64,000 nt of DNA from Oceanospirillaceae bacterium (GTDB lineage Bacteria; Pseudomonadota; Gammaproteobacteria; Pseudomonadales; Balneatricaceae). The notes beneath the pieces were generated by a model. That model was not told where the DNA came from and searched no databases. It worked only from the letters and a program-made list of their open reading frames with translations. Both the position numbers and the translations under genes were made by a program. Shown here piece by piece: positions 27,080 through 35,144 of this stretch; position 1 is the stretch's first letter, and each line of letters opens with the position of its first letter. The stretch lies in assembly GCA_013373085.1 (NCBI GenBank), contig JABXIM010000051.1, positions 1 to 64,000 on the forward strand, in the 5' to 3' direction.

Positions 27080-27589
27080 CTATTTAAACAAGGACTCGAA
27101 CCAGGCGATGATTTCCCGCTCTGGTACTATCCCTTCAGGCAGTACCACCTGAAAGACCAAGCGAAAGACCACGTAAATCACCGCCAATACCGCAAGAGAC
27201 AGCGCAGCTGTTTTCAAAAAGCCGGACTGGTAAAGGAACTTGATGGTGATAAACAAGAACACATAGGCAGTTATCAGGAAGCCGACACTCTCGACCACAA
27301 CCGCAAACGCCAGCAGCGTGGCCAATATAATGACGACGGGCAGTGGCATAATCGATATGCGCTTTTTAGCCAATCCATCGACGCGAAAATGCTTAACGGC
27401 GGTATTATAAAAGGTAATCGACGATGTGACGAACATAACCGCCGCAGCCGCCATCGGAAAGGCACCCGGTGACTTTAACGAGCTGAACTCGTCAATCTGA
27501 TATGCCTGCCAGAACAATACACAGCTCACCAGCAGAAGAATCAGGCTAAAAAAGAGTTCACCTGGGGCCTTGCTCTGGGTCTCATGCAT
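27080..27589 (-). CDS. Tripartite tricarboxylate transporter small subunit, TctB family
   Basis: A 169-aa membrane protein with four predicted helices, the size and layout of TctB. The track start is a TTG; the ATG at 27589 (MHETQSKAPGELFF) is preferred, with AAAGG nine bases upstream. It lies 16 bases before the TctA gene and forms the membrane complex with it. TctB sequences diverge strongly, so the assignment rests on topology, length and position. Confidence 0.86.
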   Translation of the reverse strand: MHETQSKAPGELFFSLILLLVSCVLFWQAYQIDEFSSLKSPGAFPMAAAAVMFVTSSITFYNTAVKHFRVDGLAKKRISIMPLPVVIILATLLAFAVVVESVGFLITAYVFLFITIKFLYQSGFLKTAALSLAVLAVIYVVFRLVFQVVLPEGIVPEREIIAWFESLFK

Positions 27590-27657
27590 AACTAACAACC
27601 TTTGAAAACAATGCGCGTAAGGGCGTATCCGAAAAACTCCAGATACGCCCGGTTTGA

Positions 27658-28659
27658 TCAGTTCGACTCAGGACGGGGGATATCGAAATCCGCCGGTGAG
27701 TGTTTGGCATAACCCGCATCATAGACCAGCCAGGATGAAACCGACTTGTACTTGTCGAGGAATGAACTCGCCTCGTCACCGGACAGGTTCATCATGGTGT
27801 AGCCACGATTGGTCATAATATTGACAAAATCCTCGTTGGTGGCTGCCTTCCTGAACGCATCTTGCAACTTGATGACCGCCTCTTCAGGCGTTCCTTGTTT
27901 CACGAAAACGCCGAAGAACGGCCCCCAGGGAAGATAATTTGAAAGCCCCGGAAAATCCTCGGTGATCGGTTCAACGCCTGGCACCAATGCGTTCTCACTG
28001 TTATCCATCAGGCCTATAACCTTCATGCGCCCGGCGCGAACATGATCGATCGCCGCGCCCAAAACGGTAGACATGACATCGATGGTGCCACTCTGAAGCG
28101 CGGTCAGCGCCGGACCATCGCCATTGTAAGGCACGCGGGTCAGATCCAGTTTTACCTGTGAATCCAACATTGCCAGCACAATTGACGTGAGGCCACCGTT
28201 TCCGGTCATACCGGTACGAACCTCACCCGGGTTTTGTTGCACATACTCAACGAACTCGCGCATGTTGTTGTACGGTGCGTCATTCTGGGCGACGAATATG
28301 GGCGTGCCGCGAGCCAGGATGCTGATCGGCACCATGTCGCCATAGTCGATCTCGCCCAGACCCAGCACCTTGTACATCTGCGGGTTTTCCGCACCCATCA
28401 ACAGGGTGTAGCCATCCGCCTTTTGGGCGTAGACGTATTTAGTAGCGATGGCCCCAACACCGCCGGTGCGGTTGATCATCACTATATCTGTGCCGAGCTC
28501 GTCTTCCACGTGGGGGGCGATAGAGCGCATCACCGTATCGGTGGAGCCACCTGCTCCCCACTGGATAATGCCCTGGATATCCTTTTCCGGATAATCTGCG
28601 AATACGGGGCTGGCTGCAATAGAGAGTATAGCCAGAGTGCTTTTTATCTTGTTTATCAT
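27658..28659 (-). CDS. Tripartite tricarboxylate transporter substrate-binding protein, TctC/Bug family
   Basis: A 333-aa periplasmic binding protein with a signal peptide (MINKIKSTLAILSIAASPVFA). IQWGAGGSTDTVMRSIAPHVE is the conserved Bug-family loop that contacts the carboxylate, and VMINRTGGVGAIATKYVY follows as usual. First transporter gene of the tct operon; probably co-transcribed with the dehydrogenase and the 215-aa gene upstream. Confidence 0.91.
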   Translation of the reverse strand: MINKIKSTLAILSIAASPVFADYPEKDIQGIIQWGAGGSTDTVMRSIAPHVEDELGTDIVMINRTGGVGAIATKYVYAQKADGYTLLMGAENPQMYKVLGLGEIDYGDMVPISILARGTPIFVAQNDAPYNNMREFVEYVQQNPGEVRTGMTGNGGLTSIVLAMLDSQVKLDLTRVPYNGDGPALTALQSGTIDVMSTVLGAAIDHVRAGRMKVIGLMDNSENALVPGVEPITEDFPGLSNYLPWGPFFGVFVKQGTPEEAVIKLQDAFRKAATNEDFVNIMTNRGYTMMNLSGDEASSFLDKYKSVSSWLVYDAGYAKHSPADFDIPRPESN

Positions 28660-28748
28660 CGCAAAACCTCTCGTGCTTTTTTATTTTAAAATTTGTAATA
28701 TTAACATTGTTTTCAGGCAGTAAACCGATAATAGGCTTATAGCCCTTT

Positions 28749-29396
28749 TCACTTGATTTCGTTCAATATTTCCAGAAGCTTATAACATTGAACGATGATA
28801 TTTTTGGCAGCGCCAAATTTTGTTAGCCGATCTTCAACAACTAGGCACTCCTTATCTTTTTCAAATCCACTCTCCAGCTCGACGAGCAGTACGTAGGCTT
28901 CGTTCTCGGTTTCGGCACAGTCTCGCCAGGCTATCGAACCGGTTTCGACTGAAGCCTTGCCCAGATGCGTCGCACAAACGCCTTCGGTAGCGGTGAGATA
29001 ACTCACCAGCTCTTCTTCGGATACACCCGCATCCAGCTCACACATCAGGGTTACGATACGCTCCCCCACCGGTTCGCCTTGGGACACCCGATTCGATGCA
29101 GGCACACGCTTCATATTGGTGAACTTAGTGCGCATGCGCCGAGACCAGGGTGTCGGATGTTCGATCAACGTCCTATAGGGCGCGGATTCCAGCACGTCCA
29201 GGTCCAGCAGCTCGTATAGCGTGAAATAGGGATAGGTCGCGTCGTCAGCGTTTTTATAACGCCGAGCCCGCACGATGCCCGGAACGGTCAACCGCTCCGG
29301 CACATGCTCGGTTGAGTGCCATGCGTTGTACTCTTCATCCAACTCAACCGCCGTATCATTCCAAAGCGCCAAAACCGCCTGCCCTTCGAGTTTCAT
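28749..29396 (-). CDS. EthD/DUF4286-like dimeric alpha-beta protein
   Basis: A 215-aa soluble protein. The N-terminal half contains LALWNDTAVELDEEYNAWHS and HVPERLTVPGIVRARRY, the WH..EH.PE pattern of ferredoxin-fold EthD-like and DUF4286-type proteins; the C-terminal half may be a second, degenerate ferredoxin-like unit. It lies 20 bases after the dehydrogenase gene and 90 before tctC, so it likely acts in catabolism of the imported compound. The exact reaction is unknown. Confidence 0.6.
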   Translation of the reverse strand: MKLEGQAVLALWNDTAVELDEEYNAWHSTEHVPERLTVPGIVRARRYKNADDATYPYFTLYELLDLDVLESAPYRTLIEHPTPWSRRMRTKFTNMKRVPASNRVSQGEPVGERIVTLMCELDAGVSEEELVSYLTATEGVCATHLGKASVETGSIAWRDCAETENEAYVLLVELESGFEKDKECLVVEDRLTKFGAAKNIIVQCYKLLEILNEIK

Positions 29397-29416
29397 AAGC
29401 TGTCACCTCGTTGTCG

Positions 29417-30448
29417 TCAGGGTTTGATCATTACCTTGGTGGCACTCTTATCGAACGCCAGATCAAAGCCTTTCAACCCCTCTTCGATAGAAACAACATG
29501 TGACACCATGGGCTTGAGCATTTCATGGTGCTCTGCCAGAAAATCGATCATTTCCGGCCAAACCTTCTCGGCAGGACGGAAAGAGCCTTTGATCTTCTGC
29601 TGCTTGCGCACCACGGCAGTGAGGTCCATCTCAACCGGGGCGGAGAGGATTCCAGCTACCACGATGCAGCCGTTGTTCTTGAGAATCGCAAGGCCTGAGT
29701 TGACCGCGTGAGACGAGCCTGCAGCTTCAAAGACCACATCGAACTTGCCCCCATCCCCGTAACGGGCAACACCCTCAAAGAGGTCTTCGTCGTCCAGATC
29801 CAGGGTTTGCGAGATACCCATCTCCGCGAGGCTTGTCAAACGGAAGGCATCACCCTTGCCGATCACGACGACGTCGCTCCCTCTAGCCCTGGCCAGAACG
29901 GCGATCGCTTCACCTATGGTACCTGGCCCGAACACGGCGACCTTCTGTCCCGGCTGCAGATCGGCAGTATTGATCGCCTGCGCAGCAATGGTGAAGGGCT
30001 CCGCCAGTGCTGCGATTTCATCTGGCAGACCTTCAGGGATGGGAAGACAGTTCTTCAGCGGCACAAGAACCTGTTGCGCGAATGCGCCATCTCGCAGCAT
30101 GCCAATACTATCCCGATGGGTGCAATCATCCGGGCGCCCCACTTGGCACTCCGGGCATACACCACAGGTAATCGATGGCCGCACCACCACCCGATCGCCG
30201 GGTTTAAATGATCTATCACCTTCACCTACCGCGAGGATGGTGCCTGAAAACTCATGCCCTAGGGTCAGCGGCAGGCTGTTGCGCATCCATTCATAACTAG
30301 GAGTCCATTCATGCACATGCAGGTCACTGCCACAAATGCCAGCCGCTGCTACAGAGATTAGCGCTTCTCCAGCGGTCGGCATCTTCGGCGCGGGTACATC
30401 GACCAGTTCTACCCCAGGCTCTGGCCCGATCTTTCTCAACGCTAGCAT
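29417..30448 (-). CDS. Zinc-dependent medium-chain alcohol dehydrogenase
   Basis: A 343-aa MDR-family oxidoreductase similar to threonine/sorbitol/2,3-butanediol dehydrogenases. Catalytic zinc ligands occur in GICGSDLHVHEW and LGHEFSG; structural-zinc cysteines in CGVCPECQVGRPDDC; the NAD-binding loop is VFGPGTIGEAIA. The ATG at 30448 (MLALRKIGPEPG) has GAGG eight bases upstream and is preferred over the track start at 30478. First gene of the dehydrogenase-tct unit and divergent from a LysR gene, so it probably oxidises the imported hydroxy acid or a product of it (inference). Confidence 0.88.
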   Translation of the reverse strand: MLALRKIGPEPGVELVDVPAPKMPTAGEALISVAAAGICGSDLHVHEWTPSYEWMRNSLPLTLGHEFSGTILAVGEGDRSFKPGDRVVVRPSITCGVCPECQVGRPDDCTHRDSIGMLRDGAFAQQVLVPLKNCLPIPEGLPDEIAALAEPFTIAAQAINTADLQPGQKVAVFGPGTIGEAIAVLARARGSDVVVIGKGDAFRLTSLAEMGISQTLDLDDEDLFEGVARYGDGGKFDVVFEAAGSSHAVNSGLAILKNNGCIVVAGILSAPVEMDLTAVVRKQQKIKGSFRPAEKVWPEMIDFLAEHHEMLKPMVSHVVSIEEGLKGFDLAFDKSATKVMIKP

Positions 30449-30602
30449 TAACCCGTTCCTCAAAATCGCTCGTGTCAATTTCTGGAAGCTGCCGCAATGG
30501 CAGGACGCTTCATCATCATGGGTACAGTGTATGACTGTAATTGATATATATAAAATATTTATATAAGATATCTACCATACTTAATACATATGGATAGAGC
30601 TT
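30449..30602. promoter_or_regulatory. Divergent promoter region between dehydrogenase and LysR genes
   Basis: An AT-rich segment with ATTGATATATATAAAATATT and ATATAAGATAT, roughly palindromic. A LysR-type regulator normally binds such a divergent region to control the facing operon. No exact operator is claimed. Confidence 0.55.
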
Positions 30603-31520
30603 ATGGAGCTTCGCCATCTGCGCTACTTCGTCACCGTGGCCGAAGCGGGTAGCCTGTCCGGCGCCGCTGAAAAGCTCTTTATTTCTCAACCCCCGCTTTC
30701 AACGCAGATCAAGCAGTTGGAGCATGAGATCGGCACGCCCCTCTTTATTCGTCAATCCAGGGGGATCCTACTGACTGCTGCCGGCACGCGTTTTCTGAAA
30801 GAGGCTAAAGAGATACTCGAGCATTCGGAGCGAGCCAAGGCTCTAGCTCGTCAGGCCGATAATCCTAGAGGTGGCCTGATTCGAATCGGATTCGTGCCTT
30901 CAGCCAGTCATACGGTCCTACCTCGGTTTATGAAGCAGCTACGAAGGCAAAGGCCAGAAATCGAAGTGATAGTACGGGAGTTGGTTACGGCGGAGCAGTT
31001 GCTAGCACTTGACGAAAATCGCATCGATGTAGGGATCGCACGTCCCTCAGCATCAGCGCGATACCATGCCTGGGTAGCACAACAGATCAATGACCCCTTG
31101 TGCTTGGCCATCCCGAGCAACCATCCGCTTTCCCAACATAAAGCGATCAAGCTCGAAGCGGCGGCGGAGGAATCATTTGTATTCTTCACCCGTTTTCGAG
31201 CTCATACCTACTATGACCAAATTATCGGATTATGTACCGACGCAGGGTTTTCACCCCGAATAAGTTGCGAAGCGAGCACTATATACGGGGTGTTGGATCT
31301 AGTAAGTTCTGAGCTGGGAATCGCCATCGTGCCAGCGTCTTCGGTACTACTGGCGACTGAAAATGTTACGATTAGGGTAATTGAAAATCCGACTCGAAGA
31401 AGCGAAATGGCACTGATCCAAGCTCCAGGCAATCAAGATCCTCTCATCTATGACGCATCCACCTGCATGAAGAAGGTGTTTGAAGAATTAGTAAAAGATC
31501 GTGATCAAAAGATAGGTTGA
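30603..31520 (+). CDS. LysR-family transcriptional regulator
   Basis: A 305-aa LTTR. The N-terminal winged helix-turn-helix is MELRHLRYFVTVAEAGSLSG followed by AEKLFISQPPLSTQIKQLE. The C-terminal two-lobed ligand domain starts at IRIGFVPSASHTVLPRF. It is divergent from the dehydrogenase and tct operon, the standard arrangement for a regulator activating that operon with an imported substrate or metabolite as inducer. A hairpin of GCGCCCCCA/TGAGGGCGT lies after its stop without a T-run. Confidence 0.9.
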   Translation: MELRHLRYFVTVAEAGSLSGAAEKLFISQPPLSTQIKQLEHEIGTPLFIRQSRGILLTAAGTRFLKEAKEILEHSERAKALARQADNPRGGLIRIGFVPSASHTVLPRFMKQLRRQRPEIEVIVRELVTAEQLLALDENRIDVGIARPSASARYHAWVAQQINDPLCLAIPSNHPLSQHKAIKLEAAAEESFVFFTRFRAHTYYDQIIGLCTDAGFSPRISCEASTIYGVLDLVSSELGIAIVPASSVLLATENVTIRVIENPTRRSEMALIQAPGNQDPLIYDASTCMKKVFEELVKDRDQKIG

Positions 31521-31828
31521 ATTTCTAATATTTTAGTTTCTAGTGTTACGGTAGACTCTGAGCGCCCCCAGTTATTGAGGGCGTTCCACGCAACCGGCCA
31601 GTGACATTACTGACGAAAACCTTAATATGTGCGGAAATTACAGCTATGAATTCTCGGGACAGTATACCTATGTCTCAGCTCAACAATGTCCGCTTTGGAT
31701 CGCAACCAGCAGCTTGGTTTTGGTAACCAGGCTGCGTCGCGTACCGGCACAAAGCCGACATTGGCGAGCCATATTGAGACTCAAGCTCCGTCGTCGCCGA
31801 ACACCGGTTCGAACTCTCTCGGCTACAG
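31521..31828. repeat. Inverted composite boundary repeat, copy 4, and spacer
   Basis: GAATTCTCGGGACAGTATAC at 31648 onward is the reverse complement of the TATACTGTCCCCGGAATT part; CAATGTCCGCTTT follows at 31684, and GGCACAAAGCCGACATTGG lies at 31746-31764. So one inverted composite and an opposite palindrome arm face each other. The 74-aa ORF over it is not a credible gene. The stretch separates the tct/LysR module from the ATPase operon. Confidence 0.72.
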
Positions 31829-34582
31829 CTAGCCAGGGACGTTTTTCGTAACGAGCATTTTTACTCCCGTGCGAGGATTACCCTCCAACTGAATCGTACT
31901 CAGCAGATGACGATCAGTAATACTCGAGAATTTTTGCGCCATGTGCCGAGCAAGCCCATCGCTCGCTGTGGTAAGAATCAGATTTATGTTTGGCATCGAT
32001 GTAGCGACGAGTCTGAAAATATCTAGCATTGCAACTCGGTTTAGGTCATCCAAATGCGCAATCGGCTCATCGAGGAAGAAGCTGCCTCCAGTATTTCTAG
32101 CCCTAGCAAGATAGAGAGATAGAGCCAGATCCTGACGCTGACCTTGGCTGAACTTTTCTTCAGCATCCAAAGCAAAATCATGGCCTTCAGCGAAGACTGT
32201 CCATCTAAGCGCCTCATCCCCCTCTGACACCCCCAGCCCCTGGTAGACCTCATTCGCATGCATCCGAGAGAAAAGCTCGGCAGCTGGTCCGAGAAGTGGT
32301 GCGAGACTGGAGGTGGTCAGCTCCCTAACGTGTAGGGTGTAACGATCAATCGTGCGGTCAGCCTCTGTGATGTAATTTCGCCCCGCCTCAAGCTTCTTGG
32401 AAAGCTCATCTTTCTCATACTTCAGCTTGGCCAACTGCTCAGAGTCCGATTCAATAGCTACGACGGCTTCACACTCCGCCAACATAGTCTTATAAACATC
32501 GACCCGCGCCCTATTCGCTTCGACTTTTTCGAGAGCAGTATTATAGTTGTCGAGTACAATAGGGTCTTTACCAACTACCTCACTCCAATGATTCTCGAAA
32601 TGGTCAACAGTTTGAGAAATAGCCGCGATATTCGAGTTCAGTCCATCTATTTCGCGGGACTTGGCCTGAATTTTTTCAATTGCCCCCTGAACTAAAGGGG
32701 CGAGTCTAAGTTTTTCAAGATTGGCTTGATTCGAGCGGCCCTGATAGTAATCCATATAACTAGTGAGATTTTCACGCGCCGTTGATAGTCTTAAGACTGA
32801 ACCCTCAGCAGAGTCTGTTTCAAAAAATGCTTCTACTTCCGTCAAACTATCGAAAATCTTTCTCAACTCTATGGCTGATCTAACCCGGCTATCAAGATAT
32901 AAAAGGTTATCAGAATTAAATTTAGAAAAATCACTAACACCCATTACTTCCAGATATTTGGTTCGTTGAGCAATAGTGTCAAGTTCTCCATTAATCGATC
33001 TCAAACGAGATATATAATTGTCATAGGAGGCCTTTTGGCTATTTGCCAATGTAAGTTTTTCTATACATTCTCTCTCAAATTCCCTAGCCTCTGACAAGTT
33101 TATAGTGGCAGCATTAAGCTCAGGCGTCAGTATATTTTCACCAGCTAATTGCTTACGCAATTTATCATTAGACTCCCAATCATGATTACAGAGCGGGCAA
33201 TGCCCACTCTCATGAGAGTGAACAATATCTCGTCCAATTGCCCTGAGCTTATCAACAATGCTTGACAGGGCATTAAATTCCGACTCAGCCTTCACCCTCG
33301 CACTCTTAGCTAATTCTACCTGGCGATTAATGTTAACGATGTCCGCAGGGGGCTGGACGACATTCGCAACTAAATCTTGCTTTTCCCGAATAAGATCAAG
33401 TAAGAAGCCTGCATGCTGCGTCAAATAGCTTATCGACTGAAGCCACGCCTCTTGCTTCTCAGAACTCCATGAGAACTCAACAAATTGCTGTTCTATCCGA
33501 ATTTCACTCACGTTCCCCGACGAAAAATAATCATGTATGCTTGGCTCTGATGTAATCAACTCCCATTGACTGAGTATATCGAAGCGTTCTTTTGCCCAAC
33601 TTACGCAACGCGTGCCTTCAGCCGCTTTCACCTCCGCGTTGGACAGATCAGCAGACAGTTTACTGTGCTCTTTACTCAGCGTCTCACTGGTTTCTAATAG
33701 GCTGACAAGGGTTTGTCGAAGAGTCTTTAGCTGACTCTGCCCTACACTGTATTGCTCCCATTGATCTGACAAAAATCTAAATATACCGAGGTGACTCTGA
33801 ACATCTTTTTCGAGAACCCTAACTTGAAATTGAGCCGTTTTAAAGTCATCCTTTAGGGTCCCAAACATTTCCGCCTGAGGAAAATCAAACAATATCTTTG
33901 AGAGCTGACTCGTTGCTCGCTCTTTCCAAGGTGAATTTTTAGCTAATTTAGCTTCAAGCTCTGATATCTCTGCACTAAGACGAATAAAGCTTTCTTCAAG
34001 CCCCTTAATACTCGGCAGTTCTTTTCGATAGTCACGCAACTCACGCAGGGTGCTTGTAATATGCCCAAGCCCGAGAATATCAGCAAAAATCTGCTGTCTT
34101 TCTTCCGCTTTATTATTATCAACCAGTAAAGATAGTGAATTAGAGTACAGCCAACGGCTATTGCGTAGCCAACCACGCTTCGCTTTACTAATAGCTTGAG
34201 CGGTTCGACCAGAGACAGAGCTCGGAGTAAGCATCTCTAGCAAATTGGACTCTTTTATTCTCGTTCTTCTCGTGTCATTTTTAGATATCCACACTGTACG
34301 GCCTTCACGGGTAAGCTCATGAAGATGCTCACCAATCAAGCAGGTTGCCGAGACGGAGGTCGCCCCCTCTCCCCATTGGCATGCGAAATTAGTTGTGTTA
34401 CGAAGATCTTCGACCCTACCGGTCAGCAACCACTCTAGCGCGTAGCAGATAGTGCTCTTGCCCGTGCCATTGGCCGCGTGTATGACAGTCAACGGCGCAT
34501 CCAGAGGAATCACCAACTCGTCCGGGACGCCTCGAAAGTTTCGGATAGTGACCGAAAGGAACTTGATTGATTGGTTATTCAT
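31829..34582 (-). CDS. SMC/Rad50-like ABC ATPase of an ABC-three-component-type system
   Basis: A 917-aa ATPase. Walker A AANGTGKST is at residues 36-44, long coiled-coil arms surround a zinc-hook-like CPLC near residue 463, and the C-terminal head has the signature FSQGQRQDLALSLYLAR and Walker B SFFLDEPIAHLDD. It resembles Rad50/SbcC/RecF-like ATPases used in defence and repair. It is last in a three-gene operon (nuclease, middle protein, ATPase), each overlapping the next by about 8-11 bases. That order matches ABC-3C systems, in which the ATPase is thought to control an effector. Confidence 0.84.
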   Translation of the reverse strand: MNNQSIKFLSVTIRNFRGVPDELVIPLDAPLTVIHAANGTGKSTICYALEWLLTGRVEDLRNTTNFACQWGEGATSVSATCLIGEHLHELTREGRTVWISKNDTRRTRIKESNLLEMLTPSSVSGRTAQAISKAKRGWLRNSRWLYSNSLSLLVDNNKAEERQQIFADILGLGHITSTLRELRDYRKELPSIKGLEESFIRLSAEISELEAKLAKNSPWKERATSQLSKILFDFPQAEMFGTLKDDFKTAQFQVRVLEKDVQSHLGIFRFLSDQWEQYSVGQSQLKTLRQTLVSLLETSETLSKEHSKLSADLSNAEVKAAEGTRCVSWAKERFDILSQWELITSEPSIHDYFSSGNVSEIRIEQQFVEFSWSSEKQEAWLQSISYLTQHAGFLLDLIREKQDLVANVVQPPADIVNINRQVELAKSARVKAESEFNALSSIVDKLRAIGRDIVHSHESGHCPLCNHDWESNDKLRKQLAGENILTPELNAATINLSEAREFERECIEKLTLANSQKASYDNYISRLRSINGELDTIAQRTKYLEVMGVSDFSKFNSDNLLYLDSRVRSAIELRKIFDSLTEVEAFFETDSAEGSVLRLSTARENLTSYMDYYQGRSNQANLEKLRLAPLVQGAIEKIQAKSREIDGLNSNIAAISQTVDHFENHWSEVVGKDPIVLDNYNTALEKVEANRARVDVYKTMLAECEAVVAIESDSEQLAKLKYEKDELSKKLEAGRNYITEADRTIDRYTLHVRELTTSSLAPLLGPAAELFSRMHANEVYQGLGVSEGDEALRWTVFAEGHDFALDAEEKFSQGQRQDLALSLYLARARNTGGSFFLDEPIAHLDDLNRVAMLDIFRLVATSMPNINLILTTASDGLARHMAQKFSSITDRHLLSTIQLEGNPRTGVKMLVTKNVPG

Positions 34583-35144
34583 TTAGATTCCATTCTTTAC
34601 CATGCAGTCGAGCGAGCCCTCTGCTACCCAGCCTATCCAACGACTCCAGTAGCTGAGAAGAAGCTGCGCTATCAGGGGTGAATACGGTGTCTTGAACTCC
34701 ACTCAAAGAGCTAACAAGCCCTAATGGAGTTATACGCTGATACCGCACCCAGCCTTCTGCCCCCTCGTAAACCACATGTTTCCTGACAAACCTAGTGTCC
34801 TTTTCGACTTCTATCATGAATGGTTTGAGACCATCGTGCATTTGTGTCATTGCCAACACTAGATAACCATCAACAACTGAACCATTTTTTTCTCGTTGTA
34901 AAAGCGCGGCATCAAGGTATGTTTCAGCACGCCTAGACAGTGCCCAAGCCTCAGAATAGGTTTCACATTTTACTTCTACCAATAAAATAGACGCGAAATC
35001 GCTATACCAATAATGCAGTTGATTTTCGAGAGCAGGCTCCGGCCAGTTCTCATCACTCACCACCGCCAGATATCCATGACTTGACGATTTAAAACCAGCG
35101 GATAAAGCTCGCTCATCGATTATATTGATCAGATCACTGAGCAT
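34575..35144 (-). CDS. Middle component of the ABC-three-component-type system
   Basis: A 189-aa protein with a mixed alpha-beta pattern (HGYLAVVSDENWPEPA, ASILLVEVKCETYSEAWAL, VVDGYLVLAMTQ) and no known catalytic motif. Size, position between effector and ATPase genes, and the overlapping frames fit the so-called middle components of ABC-3C systems. The ATG at 35144 has AGGAG upstream within the end of the nuclease gene. Subfamily assignment needs a profile search. Confidence 0.68.
   Translation of the reverse strand: MLSDLINIIDERALSAGFKSSSHGYLAVVSDENWPEPALENQLHYWYSDFASILLVEVKCETYSEAWALSRRAETYLDAALLQREKNGSVVDGYLVLAMTQMHDGLKPFMIEVEKDTRFVRKHVVYEGAEGWVRYQRITPLGLVSSLSGVQDTVFTPDSAASSQLLESLDRLGSRGLARLHGKEWNLNE

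Noticed and set aside
31627-31851. 74-aa ORF over repeat copy 4
   Set aside because: Made mostly of repeat sequence and overlaps the end of the ATPase gene.
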